DNA of 64,000 nucleotides from Bryum argenteum (lineage: Eukaryota > Streptophyta > Bryopsida > Bryales > Bryaceae). Under the pieces are notes generated by a model. It made no database searches and was not told where the DNA came from. It saw only the letters and a list, made by a program, of their open reading frames with translations. The stretch covers positions 13,718,648 through 13,782,647 of the forward strand of contig CM073329.1 of assembly GCA_037043015.1 (NCBI GenBank). The letters are read 5' to 3'. Both the position numbers and the translations under genes were made by a program. This document shows, one piece after another, positions 45,636-57,258 of this stretch (position 1 is its first letter; each line of letters starts with the position of its first letter).

Positions 45636-47587
45636 CCGGCTTAGCTAAAATGGCTTTTGCAACCTCTAGATAGTACGAACTTGGAACTCTACCCAACGGC
45701 CTCAACCAATGTCCGGTCATCCGCTTCCGCCTTGGTCGTACATCTACATTTGGGTCTAGACTCTTCTTTAGTGCCAACGCCTTCCACCTCTTCTCCTCAT
45801 CCTTGCTGTAAAACAAAAAGCCGTTCTCGTAGTCCTTGGTAACTTGAAGGACAACTTCAAAGCATTCATCGTTGGGATTCCAGGCATGCTTAGTTAGGTC
45901 TTCCATGTTCTTCCCCAAGCTCGACGTCGTAATCTTGTTGTCACCTCCGTAGGGCAGTTTCCGCACGGCACTTGCTGCGCTCACCAATGCAATAGCCCTG
46001 CGTTCATCATCTGAACGAACTGAGTTATCAGGCCTACCATACAGATTCCATATCTGTCGGAGCTTCACCAAATCCTCACTCATGGTGGATAGTTGTTTTC
46101 TTTGCCACTCCGCATTGTTGACTTGTACCGACTTGTTAATGTAAAGTCGTGGATTATCATACACAACAAAGGTAGCTTCCCGTTGCTCAAACGTCTTCTG
46201 AAACTCGGAATGAGTGATCTTGCCGCTCATCCACTGCTCCTTCGCATACTTGCAAGCAGCTACAACGTGTTGCCCATCCACAGGCTCCCAAATGATATGG
46301 TCTTGAAGCCAAGATAACTGAGAGCCCATAGTACCGTCTACAGAAGCATCTCCATTGCTTAAAAACATCCGTTCAAACTCTTGAGCTGCTCCATTAACCG
46401 GGAAATCGACTCCTTCACGTTCAACCATACCAGTGTCGGTAACGATATCCACAAGGTACTTGATAGGACGAAGTACCAATTTACTCACTCCAATCCTATT
46501 TTGAGGATCTCGTAAGAAGGTATATATCTCTGATACCCTCTTCTGCGACAAAATTCGATGGTTTGTCTCCGGATTCTCCACTTCGATAATGCGGTCAATG
46601 TGTGCCTTGAATACAATGTCGCCCCATATTGAACCTCTCGCAACTTCTTCTTTTGTAGGCACGGGCGCTTTCAGAATCTTAGAAGCTGGAACAGATATTG
46701 AGATGTCTGCCTCTTCCTCCGATTCCCCTGATGGGTGGTCGGAAATGTCGTACAACTCGTCATCCACGGCCGACAAAGTCACAGGAACATCCGCTGTAGA
46801 TGTTGATGATCTACGATGGGTAATGATTGGTCCAGCTATCGATCCACGGCCTCTGCCATGCATTGGCGATGCTCTGTCCTGTGATGTCGAGGCCCTGCCA
46901 CGCGATGGTCGTCGAACAAAACCTGAAGCTATGTTGCCTTCGTCATGTCGTGGCCGCTTAGATGGACGACCAATTGTTGATGTACGAACATTCGATGCTC
47001 GCAATGTAGTGGATGGCCGCCAATCCAATTGTGTCGGCCTTGCTAACGCACGATAAATAGGTTCGGTCTCCTCTGGATCAGCCGGTAAACTTGTATGTTC
47101 AACTCTTGCACGTTCTGGCTCCGACCGCTGTAATGCCTCATACGAGATATGAGCACGCATAAATCTTCTAGCTCGTGCCACATCCTCTTCAGATAACGCT
47201 AAACATGCCGACACATGCTCATGTCTAGCAGTACGCACCGCAAAGATCTGTGTTGAGCCAAAACGCCCGCAACGAGGTTATGTTATTCAATCGCCCTGGA
47301 TTTTGAAGAAGAAGATCAGTAGGAATAGGTGCGAGAAGCAACTTTTTGAAAGGGAAGTCTTTGTCGGCCTCTGACCAACCCCCGGTACGCAAATTGCATA
47401 GATCATATCGCCTGGTCGGAGATTAATTGCCCGAAGTTCGGCGAAGGGCTTCCCCAATGCCGATGTGCGCTTCCCGATTTGAAATGGATGTTACGTGAGC
47501 CATAATATTGGCCTTGATTCGCGTCCACTGCGATCCACCATCCGCATCGCTCCCGCACCTTGTCGATTGGAAGCGTTGGTGCCATGA
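45541..47587 (-). pseudogene. ParB-like N-terminal half of the element's left gene
   Basis: The gene probably starts at ATG 47,587 (MAPTLPIDKVRERCGWWIAV). Its first ~350 nt need several frame changes (FAELRAINLRPGDMIYAICV, then KKLLLAPIPTDLLLQNPGRL) before the 565-codon frame 47,238-45,541. In that frame: an Arg-rich disordered part with RPSRGRAS and HGRGRGS (residues 109-132), an acidic stretch (165-180), then a ParB/sulfiredoxin-like domain: IDRIIEVENPETNHRILSQK (214-233), SKLVLRPIKYLVDI, and WEPVDGQHVVAACKYA (317-332), matching the ParB pattern of an R-rich entry and a DGxHR.xAA helix. ParB-like domains bind or nick DNA and in phages are often joined to methyltransferases, the arrangement seen here. 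The frame runs off near 45,620 into the methyltransferase-like half. Confidence 0.55.
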
Positions 47588-48705
47588 TGTCTCCAACAAG
47601 AAACCCGACTTGAATCACACAATACATATAGAATTGTAAATACGAGTATTAAAAAAAAACCTCTAGCTCTTTTGTGCTTTCTTAAAATTCATATCGTAAA
47701 ATGTTCTTTGTATAAAATATCTATGCCGGTTGAAATGTCGGGTTTCATAAAATTATGAACATCATATCAGAGTTGATAACATGGTCACCAATGTTTTGCA
47801 AAATGTTAATGGTTACTAGAAGACAATTTATACGATCACTTATTTTATCCTAAACCATATAAATTTTATTCAAATTCAGAAAACATTGAATATTCTACGA
47901 CTAATACCTTTCATTTTAGAGTAATTTCAATATATAAACTTTATCACGCTCAAATACGATGCCATACATGGCACTTTTTTAGCTCTTTCAAGCATGTACT
48001 AGGAGATGCAATATTGTAATAAATCATAAGTATTACTTGTCATTACATTGGGCTTATAACAAATACGAATTCTTGTAACTATCATACATCTTGTCAAGAT
48101 ATGGTATCTTACATGATGTCTTCGATAAGTAAGTGCTTGGGAAGAAAGCCTAACCGTTAAGTAAGCAAGCTTGATGTGGTTCAAAATTCTTATGAGAGCA
48201 ATATCCATCCTACCGAAATAAAGCAAAAAGTATCAATTTTATCAATGTGAATTAGATTATTGGAAACTCATAAAATATTTAGGGAATCTGAAAAATACTA
48301 TTTTATAGAGCCTTCAAATGATCATGTTTAAATTCTAATACATTATGAACGAGAAGGATAAATTGACACTCAAATACTTCCTCAAAAATCAATATCACAC
48401 ACAAATGTGAATGTTAAATTTAGGAGTTTATAATAGTATTTATAAAGCCATGCCTTGACAAGATAATCATCATATAAAAAAATTGAAACTCCACCACCCC
48501 CTCCGTTGAACTCTTCTATAGAGACAAACTACGAACCCTAAAAACTAGGTGTAAAAGTATCGCAAAGAAGCTATAGATGCTACTCGGTATGATCTGAGAT
48601 ATCAAGACATAGTAGTGCTAACCTCAACAAGGTAGAGGGTGGAGTAATATAGAGCATGGTTTAATTTTTCAGGATTGAAGTGATTGTTGCCCATTCTTGC
48701 TTTGT
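47588..48705. other. Left part of the element's central spacer
   Basis: AT-rich, no supported gene. It lies upstream of the left gene and could hold its promoter; no specific box is convincing. Confidence 0.4.
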
Positions 48706-48974
48706 TTAACCCCTAAATTTCCTTGTTGCAAAACGGTGTAAGTCACAAAATTTGACCTTCCTTTAGATTAAGCTCAAAAAATCTCAATCTAAGCAATATT
48801 CAAAAAATTCAACCGTAAGATCTCAAATTTCACTTGACATTCTTCTCACATACCAAATTTGAACCGTTCATTCTTCCTCATTTGTGAGATTATAATGATC
48901 AAAGTTGGCTGATTTTTGCTCCTGCGGAAACCTCCAAAACCCGTTTCGGGTTTTAAGAAAAGTCAGGGGTTAAG
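48706..48974. repeat. MITE-like insertion in the element, TTAACCCCTAAA ends
   Basis: The left end reads ttaacccctaaa and the right end aggggttaag, an inverted pair. The right half (from about 48,879) matches 35,541-35,645. Probably a non-autonomous element nested in the larger one. Confidence 0.5.
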
Positions 48975-50040
48975 AAATCTTGCAAGCCTTGGAAAAATTT
49001 TCCCTCATTAAAGTCGCCATATTTGAGAGATTCCTCCCAGATAGCTTCAACCATGAGAATCAGGGCATCAAGCGGGACAGTGCTACAAACTGCACTTAAA
49101 CTTATCAACTTATTATGGTTAACTTATAATGGTCTGCTCTTATTGCTACTTACGTGCAAAGTCTCACATTTCTCTTACGTAGGAATTGACCGAGGAGTGG
49201 AACACAAACTTACCGATCTTTTTGCGGACTAGTTGGGATGCGACTTGCAACTCATGAGTGAAATGCCCCAAACACAAGTAATTGAGCTTGCGCAATGCTG
49301 CTAGAAGAAAACAAGTCACCGCAACAAGAGTATGAGAAAGAAGACTATATTTGAAAACTCACCATAATTGGTTCTCTACATTAATTTTTAACAGTGATTT
49401 TGAGAAAGGAAGACACGGAAGGACCACTATAACGCCTACTCATTATCAACTCATAAACATATGTAGGCCACGACGATAATTAAAATGATACCACACCATT
49501 GTGTTTGAAAAATGGGGGTTCAGTGCTGAAGACTAAAGCTCTATTCAAAGCTACTGAAATTGGAATGTTCTGTTTCGTCCCGTGCACAAGAGCATCCTGC
49601 AATAATTTATCTCCGACTATATCTCTCTTCGACTATTTACTGAAATACTTTATTCATGCCGCAAGTGCACATGCAATCTTGAAATTTTCTGATCAACTGA
49701 TCAACTAAATCACAAACAAAGAACGTAATGGCAAGATTATAACTCCGTTATCCAATAACCTGAACTTCCTTGTGACCTAAAGCATGAACTGAAGAAACAT
49801 CAGGTTACTTGATTTGTCTAGAAGACATAATGAGATAAACATTACAGTATATTTTCTTTAGAAAAAGAGATATTGAAATTTCATCACATCATCAAAAGTT
49901 TCGTCGAAATATGGCCACCAACGCCACGCATGAAATAATACAGAGATTTTGACATTTTGTATTTCGATATCATGCACCCACAGCGTACTTGCTAACTTGT
50001 TCAATTCAAGGCTCGTAATTCGTCGTTCAGACATCTTGTA
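48975..50040. other. Central spacer of the element, no gene
   Basis: Short frames only (49,023; 49,499) without motifs. Nothing recognisable was seen. Confidence 0.4.
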
Positions 50041-50098
50041 ACTATCTTTTCTTTTTCTTCTTTCTTTCTATCTTTCTATCTTTCTTTCTTTCTTTCTT

Positions 50099-50126
<28 letters not shown>
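50041..50126. repeat. CTTT/CTAT microsatellite ending in a T26 run
   Basis: Degenerate ctttctttctat units followed by an uninterrupted T run at 50,101-50,126. It marks the left border of the GC-rich island. Confidence 0.9.
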
Positions 50127-50134
<8 letters not shown>

Positions 50135-51115
50135 CGCTGCCTTGGGGGGGGGTGCGTACGCACGGGGTGTAAGGAGGGAGGCGGAGGGAAAGATTAGGGG
50201 AAGAGGGGATGTGATTAGGGTTTAGAAAGAAAGGCAACTCACGTGCAAATCTCTCAGACCGGGACGCGCTAAGGGACGCTTATTACCGAGGACTCAGATC
50301 GGCACTCGTATCGGCACTCGTATCCGAACTTGTAGTGGAACACCGAGTAACTCTGGCGGGACAAAGCTCATGCCCCGCGACACGAAAATCTCGGACGAAA
50401 GATCACAATATTGTCTTTGGAGACTCCCGATTCGAACGCTAGAGTGTGAGGGGTGAATCCCCCAATTGTTGTCGGAGCCATTGTTCTCTTTCCTCGGGCG
50501 TTTCCGAGCTCGGCAATGTATGCGGCTTGTTCGCGCAGACCTTTGAGCTCGCTCCTCAATGACTTTGGGGCTCTGACGCTGGCTTTGTAGGCCGCTTCTT
50601 TGGTGCGGACTGTGTGCTCGATCCTCGGGCGACTCTGCGGCTCTCACTTTGGCTACGTATGCCCCTTCTTCATTGCGGCCGTTGCGCCTTGGCCTCTGGA
50701 GTTTGAGTTTTCGTGACCGAGCACGATTGGCCGATTCTTCTGCCGTTGTTGTGATGACTCTGTCTTGACGACTGCTTTGCACGTACGCCGGCTCTGAAGT
50801 CACCGAGACTTGAAACCTTGTGAATGTCTACGTTCAAAAGCCGCAAAGCAATGTATCTCGCAACGTTACGACCGGGACTCATGGCCGGACTTTGAGCGAC
50901 TCGTGGCGGGACACCGAGGAACGCGCCGCTGCGAGATCTCGTACCCCGTGCGTCGCACGCACCCCCCTGAGCGGCGCCGCTCAAGAAATGCCAAGTCTTC
51001 GGGAAGAGGCACATTGATTGAAAAGGTGCTAATCTCCTCAGAACCCGAACGAACGAACGTGCACAAGAACGAAGTTTGTGTCGACCACCGAGCTACAAGT
51101 CGGGAATGGTTTTAG
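50127..51115 (-). other. GC-rich coding-like island, possible coiled-coil exon
   Basis: This kilobase is much richer in G and C than its surroundings and begins with a G run. On the minus strand three frames are open in turn. One encodes EEGAYVAKVRAAESPEDRAH; another encodes EAAYKASVRAPKSLRSELKG followed by LREQAAYIAELGNARGKR and an end FTPHTLAFESGVSKDNIVIF. The two segments look like one repeated helical motif (AAYxAxVRAxxS), read in different frames, which suggests a coding exon broken by an indel. No family is recognised. It could also be captured host DNA. Confidence 0.35.
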
Positions 51116-53566
51116 GCATGGTTGTGAGCATCAAGCTACAAGTCAACACCTAGAAAAAGGACTCTAATCTTTGATTATCTTCACTTTGTCCGACTCACTT
51201 AAGCAATACTAGAATCAAGAACACGCGGTGATATTCCGCCTCTCTGTTGTTAATTCTCGATAATTCTCTATTACTCTTACAAAAAAATTGTATAGCCTTG
51301 TCGATTAAGGTCGGATAGAAAAAATAGTAATGGCTAGGAATACACATATATGGCGGCAAAGAACTTGGGAAAATAGTGAATTGAAACTCCGATGTCTGTC
51401 GCATGAACGTCCTAGTTGATATGGATGCCGCTACAAAGAGCACAATAAAAACCTTAAGAAGTATACTCCATAACTACAAAGCTTTAAAATACTATTTGGA
51501 ATTTGCCCAAAAGCGCCCATACTATGGTTTATCTTTTTTTATCTACCCAAAATATATAAGATCGCAGGGAACTTCAAAATTCACCAAACTACGGAAATTT
51601 AACTTTTTTCCAAGTTTTGTTTTTGGTACTTGGACATAAGGTTTTAAGGCATGATCTCACCGTTTTGGATCTTTCATCCAATTATTATTCACATGCCATT
51701 TTTATCATAAAAGAAGGGCCTTTGAAGTTGAATTACTTATGTTTGACCAAGGTCTTAGGCTTGTACTAGGCCAACCATGATAAAATTTGAATTGCCTGCA
51801 TGAAGTTAAGGGAAGCAATATAGTTAGCAACACAGAAGTGAACATTCCAACATTTGATCCTAAACAACGTAAACTCTACATGGTGAATGTACCCATAAAA
51901 ACGATGTAAGACCATCACTAGCACAAACAGATTAAGCTCAATCATGGCCACTTAGAACCACTTGCAGCTCCATATCAGTGTTACTAAAAGAAAAACAAAA
52001 ATGTCGCGTGAACAGATCAAATCTGCCAATTGAAATTAAGAGTAAAGGAAAGTAGAACGTAATCAAATTAGCATACTTTAAGTGGTGAAAACATCAGTTT
52101 AAAAACTTGGTGTTGTTGATGGTCACAAATGCTTGTCTGATTGTGAAACCACCATATCCAGCATGTGTTGTCTCATGAGACAGGCAATTGAATGTCATTC
52201 AAAGTACGCTAGACTCTCACAAGTTTTGTCTTTAAAGTGTTCATAGTCGTGTCAACAAGTCACATGTTACATTAGCCTGATAGTTAACGAGCATGTTGTT
52301 CGGAGCTTTTATCTCTTTTTTCCCCCAATTTCCTAGATTTTAGGTTGTTTTCATCATGTGTTACATATTGACACCAATGTGTTTCTTATGATTGTATAGA
52401 TTTTGAAAGAAAGAGAAGACCAAATATTTTGGCAACGAAGATTGATTGGTGATATTGTCATACTACACAGTGTTGAATCCCGATACCACGCCTCTAGATA
52501 CTTATACTTGAAATTGAGGTCAGAATTACCTTCTACTCCCAATCTAATGGCTTTTAGGACGTATCTTATTTACCGTGGATTTCATCGAATCGCTTAAAAT
52601 TATAATTTTCTTCAATGAGCTCTAATTGACAATCTTTAAAATAATTAATCTTCATACTTGGAAGTATAAGTATATATCTATCATTGGATAGTTTATTGGA
52701 TTAATGATGCTTTTAAATTCAAAAACTATAAATAGTTGAAGTATGATGAACAATACCAGACCAAGTGAATCCGGTATTTCCCGTATGAGGACGAGGCTTT
52801 AAGTAAACCAAATAGGGTTATAGGAGGATGGTAGCCGCTTACAAATGAAACATAGAGATCTTAATGTTTTGTGGTTTTGGTTTTTTCTATTCCAAAATGT
52901 AATACAAACTTCCTTTTTTTCCATTTAGATTTTCTTTGTAGAACATATTAGATTCACAAAAAAATAAAACATGATTTGACAACGTTTAAACCTAAAATGT
53001 TTAAACCTCCAAAGTTTGCACAAATTTTTCAATATGCTAAAAAAAACACATAATTATAGTATATTTTTTTACTACAAGATGTGGTGTCGAACTTCCATTT
53101 GGTCGTTTAGGGGTTTGGGAGAACCAATAGTATAGGTTTTGACATATAATTATAAAACCTTTGTACGAAATTCAACATCCGGTAGTGGGATAGACGTGAT
53201 TTTGTTATACTCTAATAGTACGTAGAAATAAGTACATTCATATGTTTCTAATGTCCATACATTGTGACAATTATATAAATCTAATGGATCTTCAAATTTA
53301 ATTTTCTATCTTAGAAGTTCAAATAAAAAAATAAATCACTAGTGCTCACTACACGTGACCAGGTAACATAAAATCTAATATATGTACAATAAAACTCGAA
53401 TTGTAGCAGAAGGTGAACACTTGGTAGTTTGTCCAAAATGAAGCTTGTTACATAATTTATATACTACCACGTTGACCGATTCTTACCCTTTTATTACTAT
53501 TTTCTGAATATCAGGTTGATAGTCAAGCGATAGCAACTATGATGGAAAACAATACAATAGAAACTC
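51116..53566. other. Right part of the element's central spacer
   Basis: AT-rich, no supported gene. It precedes the DUF7869-type ORF. A possible splice acceptor (tgaatatcag, near 53,515) suggests an upstream untranslated or short coding exon. Confidence 0.4.
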
Positions 53567-55915
53567 ATGTCCCAATCGGAGACATCCCGAGGAGGTGATA
53601 TCTTGTTCAATAGTTCAATAGGTTCACGATTACTGCGGGCGGCTCGAGCGAGACAACTACATGATGGATTAGATGAGATATGTATATCTCAACAAAATAG
53701 TAGGGTCGAATTGCTTTCTAGTACGGGAGCGGTAGTGGGCATGGCGCTAATGGACAATGCATTCAAAAGTGGCATGGAATTGAACAGAATGAGATTGTTT
53801 CCTCCGAGGTGGCGAAGACGTGTCACTCAAGTAGATGATAAATTTGGACGGGGAGATGTAGTTGGAGAACGATTAGGATTGTCTAGGGGACTAACGATTC
53901 GTTGGGACCGCTCTTTGGTACGTGTAGTGGCTTTGGATTCCAATATTCTACACGCACGAGGTGAAGAGGGATCTCAAATGCCGCATGTACCGATGATGAC
54001 TCCGATATTTGATTTCCATGAGGAGTTTCACACACCAAGCTCCAATGAGACATCACGAAGAAGTAGTCAAGCTTCAAATCCCGTACATGAAAATTCACCA
54101 TTTTCCCAGCCTCCTTCTAACAACATCCGAGATCTACCACATGTAGATGGGTTGGCATTTGTAAGACAAACGCGCCGACGTTATTCTATGCAGAATCGGA
54201 CAAGGCGAGTCGCAAGGGAAAGAAGACCGGCCGATGGTGCAAAAGCAAAAGTTACATTGATAAGCGTGCAAGATGCAATAGCAAAAGGTGGATGCAAGAG
54301 AAATTGTTTAACAGATATTCCGGCAAGGTACATCTTGGACGTGCGGTATAATGCATGGGGGTCTAAGTATTCAATCCGGAGTACATGGGTGAGGCAGATG
54401 TTGGTTTCATTCTATACACAAACTGATGGAAATCGTAGAGATAAGTTTGTGACAAAGTTGGACGGCAAAGAGGTTTGCAATGCATGCTACGCTGTAGCGG
54501 TCGGATATTCACAACGGCGTTTCAAGGACTTGAAAAAAGATTGTTTAATATATGGTAGGGTGACAGCTGTTCACGGAAATACCCTTTCAGATCCAGTTAG
54601 AGAGAGTACTAGAATGACTGCCGCCGAGGCATGCTTTAAGTGCTTCGTGGATGAAGCCGGTTGTCCTCAACCCCACCAATCCATTCGACGCAAGAGTGAC
54701 AACGAAGTCGTGCCGCTTATTCTTCTCCCCATGAACACAGTAAAATCTGATGTATTCAATTACGTGAACGAGGAGGTGAAGAGAATTTGCAATGGCGAAA
54801 CCATATCCATGAGCTCATTTCGGAGGATGTGGCGCCTAAGGTATCCTCATGTTCAAGTACCCCCATTCTCTAGGTTCTCAAAATGTTATCATTGTTGGGA
54901 GTACAAATGTGCCATGGAAGGGACAACCAATGCCGATGCCAAGATAAGGATTAAAGAGGTGTTCATGTTACATTTGCTCAATCAAATGGAGGAACGTAGA
55001 CATTATTGGATATTCAAGAGGTCTTGTTATATCAACCCTGAAATGTACATGTGTATCATAGTAGATGGCATGGATCAGAATACAACCATGGTACCCCGAA
55101 TACGTCAGACCGTGAAGAATATCGAGAACCGGTTCGTGAAGACCCATCTATGCGGGGCGTTGGTGCATGGGATTGGATTGTACTGTGATGTGTGGTTCGG
55201 AGCTCACCACAAGCATGATAGCAACCAAGTCGTGAGCACATTATTACATGTGATAGGGGACGTATTACGGAGGAAGGGATTCTTGCCACCAACATTACGC
55301 ATTCAAGCGGACAACTGCACACGCGAGAACAAAAATATTTATATGTTCGCAATGTGTGCAACTTTGGTTGGATTGGGATTTTTTCAGGAAGTGGAACTAA
55401 CCTTTCTCATCGTGGGTCATACGCACGAAGATATCGATCAACGGTTTAGTTGTATCTCAAACACCTTGAAGAGGTCAGACATGAACTCTTTAAAGGAAAT
55501 GTTTACTCTCATTGAACGAGGAACGTCCCCCACCGAGGCATTTGTAAGCGTACGACTATTAGAGAATGTATGGGATTGGAAGAAGTTCGTAACTCCGCAC
55601 CTATTGACGGGATCGGATTCATTGATTGGCATTACATTTCCACACCACATGAGATTCTATTCTAGCAATCGCGAGGGTGCTTGTAAGGTCAGGGTCCAAC
55701 ATAAGCACTATTGCAAGGATGCTTGGGGACCGGAGAGAGGGGATCAAACTTTGAGATCCATCCCAAATAGGGTCGAACGACCGGATTTTGCGACTGTATA
55801 TGCAGCGGATGAGCGGGAGCTCAAGGCGTTAGACGATTTTATTGCGTACAAGGATAGGTGTATTCAAAGATTGCAACACGTGGAAGTCAACCGTGATGCA
55901 AAACATGAGGCATGA
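53567..55915 (+). CDS. DUF7869-type protein, candidate transposase
   Basis: A 782-codon frame. It matches the DUF7869 protein group found in scattered eukaryotes and usually left without a function. Visible features: a disordered, Arg-rich N-terminus (to about 230); Cys motifs CKRNCLTDI (~242) and VCNACYAVAVGYSQRRF (~302), likely zinc-binding; CYHCWEYKC (~442); then the DUF7869 core with IVDGMDQNT (~498), HLCGALVHGIGLYCDVWF, IQADNCTRENKN (~578) and VGHTHEDIDQRF (~614). The three acidic motifs have the order and spacing of an RNase H-like DDE/D core, and the ORF sits in an element with CACTA ends, so transposase is the best inference. The start is the first Met of the frame. The frame ends in three close stops (55,913; 55,919; 55,931), while homologous sequence resumes in the next ORF. 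Confidence 0.7.
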   Translation: MSQSETSRGGDILFNSSIGSRLLRAARARQLHDGLDEICISQQNSRVELLSSTGAVVGMALMDNAFKSGMELNRMRLFPPRWRRRVTQVDDKFGRGDVVGERLGLSRGLTIRWDRSLVRVVALDSNILHARGEEGSQMPHVPMMTPIFDFHEEFHTPSSNETSRRSSQASNPVHENSPFSQPPSNNIRDLPHVDGLAFVRQTRRRYSMQNRTRRVARERRPADGAKAKVTLISVQDAIAKGGCKRNCLTDIPARYILDVRYNAWGSKYSIRSTWVRQMLVSFYTQTDGNRRDKFVTKLDGKEVCNACYAVAVGYSQRRFKDLKKDCLIYGRVTAVHGNTLSDPVRESTRMTAAEACFKCFVDEAGCPQPHQSIRRKSDNEVVPLILLPMNTVKSDVFNYVNEEVKRICNGETISMSSFRRMWRLRYPHVQVPPFSRFSKCYHCWEYKCAMEGTTNADAKIRIKEVFMLHLLNQMEERRHYWIFKRSCYINPEMYMCIIVDGMDQNTTMVPRIRQTVKNIENRFVKTHLCGALVHGIGLYCDVWFGAHHKHDSNQVVSTLLHVIGDVLRRKGFLPPTLRIQADNCTRENKNIYMFAMCATLVGLGFFQEVELTFLIVGHTHEDIDQRFSCISNTLKRSDMNSLKEMFTLIERGTSPTEAFVSVRLLENVWDWKKFVTPHLLTGSDSLIGITFPHHMRFYSSNREGACKVRVQHKHYCKDAWGPERGDQTLRSIPNRVERPDFATVYAADERELKALDDFIAYKDRCIQRLQHVEVNRDAKHEA

Positions 55916-55933
55916 GGTTGAAACAATATTTAG

Positions 55934-56689
55934 CGAGTTTCAAGAAAGGACCGCAACGCCGATCACGAGTCATCACCGTTTTGGCCATCCTATGAGTCCA
56001 ACGCCCAACCTTCAGGGTGCTTCTCTTCGATACCGAGAGAGAATACTATTGCTGAAACTCGCGAGATAACCGTTGTTGATCAGATTGTGGGCATGCTCCC
56101 GAGTGCAGAGGCTCGTGGATACTTTGGACCACGAAGGGAGAGACCATCAAATCAAGGAGTGCATACTGCACGACGAACTAGTCGACATTGCGTCTACGAA
56201 GAAATCTCAGTACGAGACCAAGAAGGAGGTAGCAACGATCCGTTTCCAACATTGAATCCCGAAACAGACATTAATACTGATCAATTTGTTGCACTGAGTG
56301 TTGTTCGAGATGAGGTAGAAGCAGGCATACCCTTTTACCTAGGAAAGGTGATTGAAGAGGGGAAAAACTCATGGAGGTTAAAGATTAAAGTATGTTGGTA
56401 TTGCCCCATTATGAGAGAAGGGGTCGTTGAAGAAACGGGGTCCAACAGACAACGCTATGTAAATTGCATGGAGTCGTTGTGGGAGCCATCTGGTGAGAGG
56501 CACAGTTGGGTACCGAAGGAGGCGTGTATCTTTTCATGGTTTGACGAACAACCCGTATCGGAGAATGTCGTTCAACCGTCGGAGAAGCGCATTGTACACG
56601 GAGTGCAGGTAGAGAAGAGAGTTCGTATTCCTCAATCCACAAAGGCACACACATTCGGAATATATAGCCATGCAAACGGAAGCTATTGA
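55934..56689 (+). pseudogene. C-terminal domain of the DUF7869-type protein, separated by frameshift
   Basis: The same frame as the 782-codon ORF reopens at 55,934 and runs to 56,689. The recognisable part is ALSVVRDEVEAGIPFYLGKV, then KIKVCWYCPIM, RYVNCMESLWEPSGE and WVPKEACIFSWFD, which resembles the small beta-rich C-terminal domain seen after DUF7869 (PF.IGKV...V.WY.P). Between 55,880 and 55,990 a third frame reads MRHEVETIFSEFQERT, so two opposite 1-nt shifts, or a small intron, are more likely than two separate genes. Confidence 0.55.
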
Positions 56690-56887
56690 CGATTTAACGC
56701 TTTGCGACCTTAAATACCAAGGAGTAGGTTATTATCATAGTACATTGACCGTGGTTTGTATGGTAATTGATATGAAGTGTTCATGTATGAACAAGTTAAA
56801 TTTATCCGGTGAAGGTATAGTGGTAGACGTAGAGAGAAATGATTAAAAGGATTGGGAAAATACCAATATTTATATCTACAAATATAC

Positions 56888-57014
56888 TTACAAATGTATC
56901 ATGTTTATTATTGTCCGGGTACTATGTATGCTTACAAATGTATCATGTTTATTATTTTCCGGGTACTATGTATGCTTACAAATGTATCATGTTTATTATT
57001 TTCCGTGTATTATG
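56888..57014. repeat. 44-bp tandem repeat, 2.9 copies
   Basis: Units ttacaaatgtatcatgttta... start at 56,888, 56,932 and 56,976. They lie between the right gene and the right terminus. Confidence 0.9.
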
Positions 57015-57208
57015 TCTCTTGTTGCAAGTAGGGCTTCACCATATTATTAAGTGACAAATATTACAAATGATTCTTGAGGACATTGGGTAAAACTATTTAT
57101 TATCTTACATGTATCATTGTACAAAAACTATATGGTTTTTAAATTTTAACTAGTGGAATTTTTTACCAAAGAACCCATTCTCCAAACCATATATTTGGGT
57201 TTTAAAGT

Positions 57209-57258
57209 GCACATTGAAGACTACTTACAGAAGTGCACTTTTATACATACAAGTGCAC
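57209..57258. repeat. Subterminal AAGTGCAC motifs
   Basis: Three copies of AAGTGCAC at about 57,209, 57,232 and 57,251. Such short subterminal repeats bind the regulatory protein in En/Spm-type elements. Confidence 0.65.

Noticed and set aside
50810-51115. Plus-strand ORF in the GC-rich island
   Set aside because: It overlaps the minus-strand frames with repeated helical motifs and lacks any recognisable feature; GC-rich DNA gives long chance frames.
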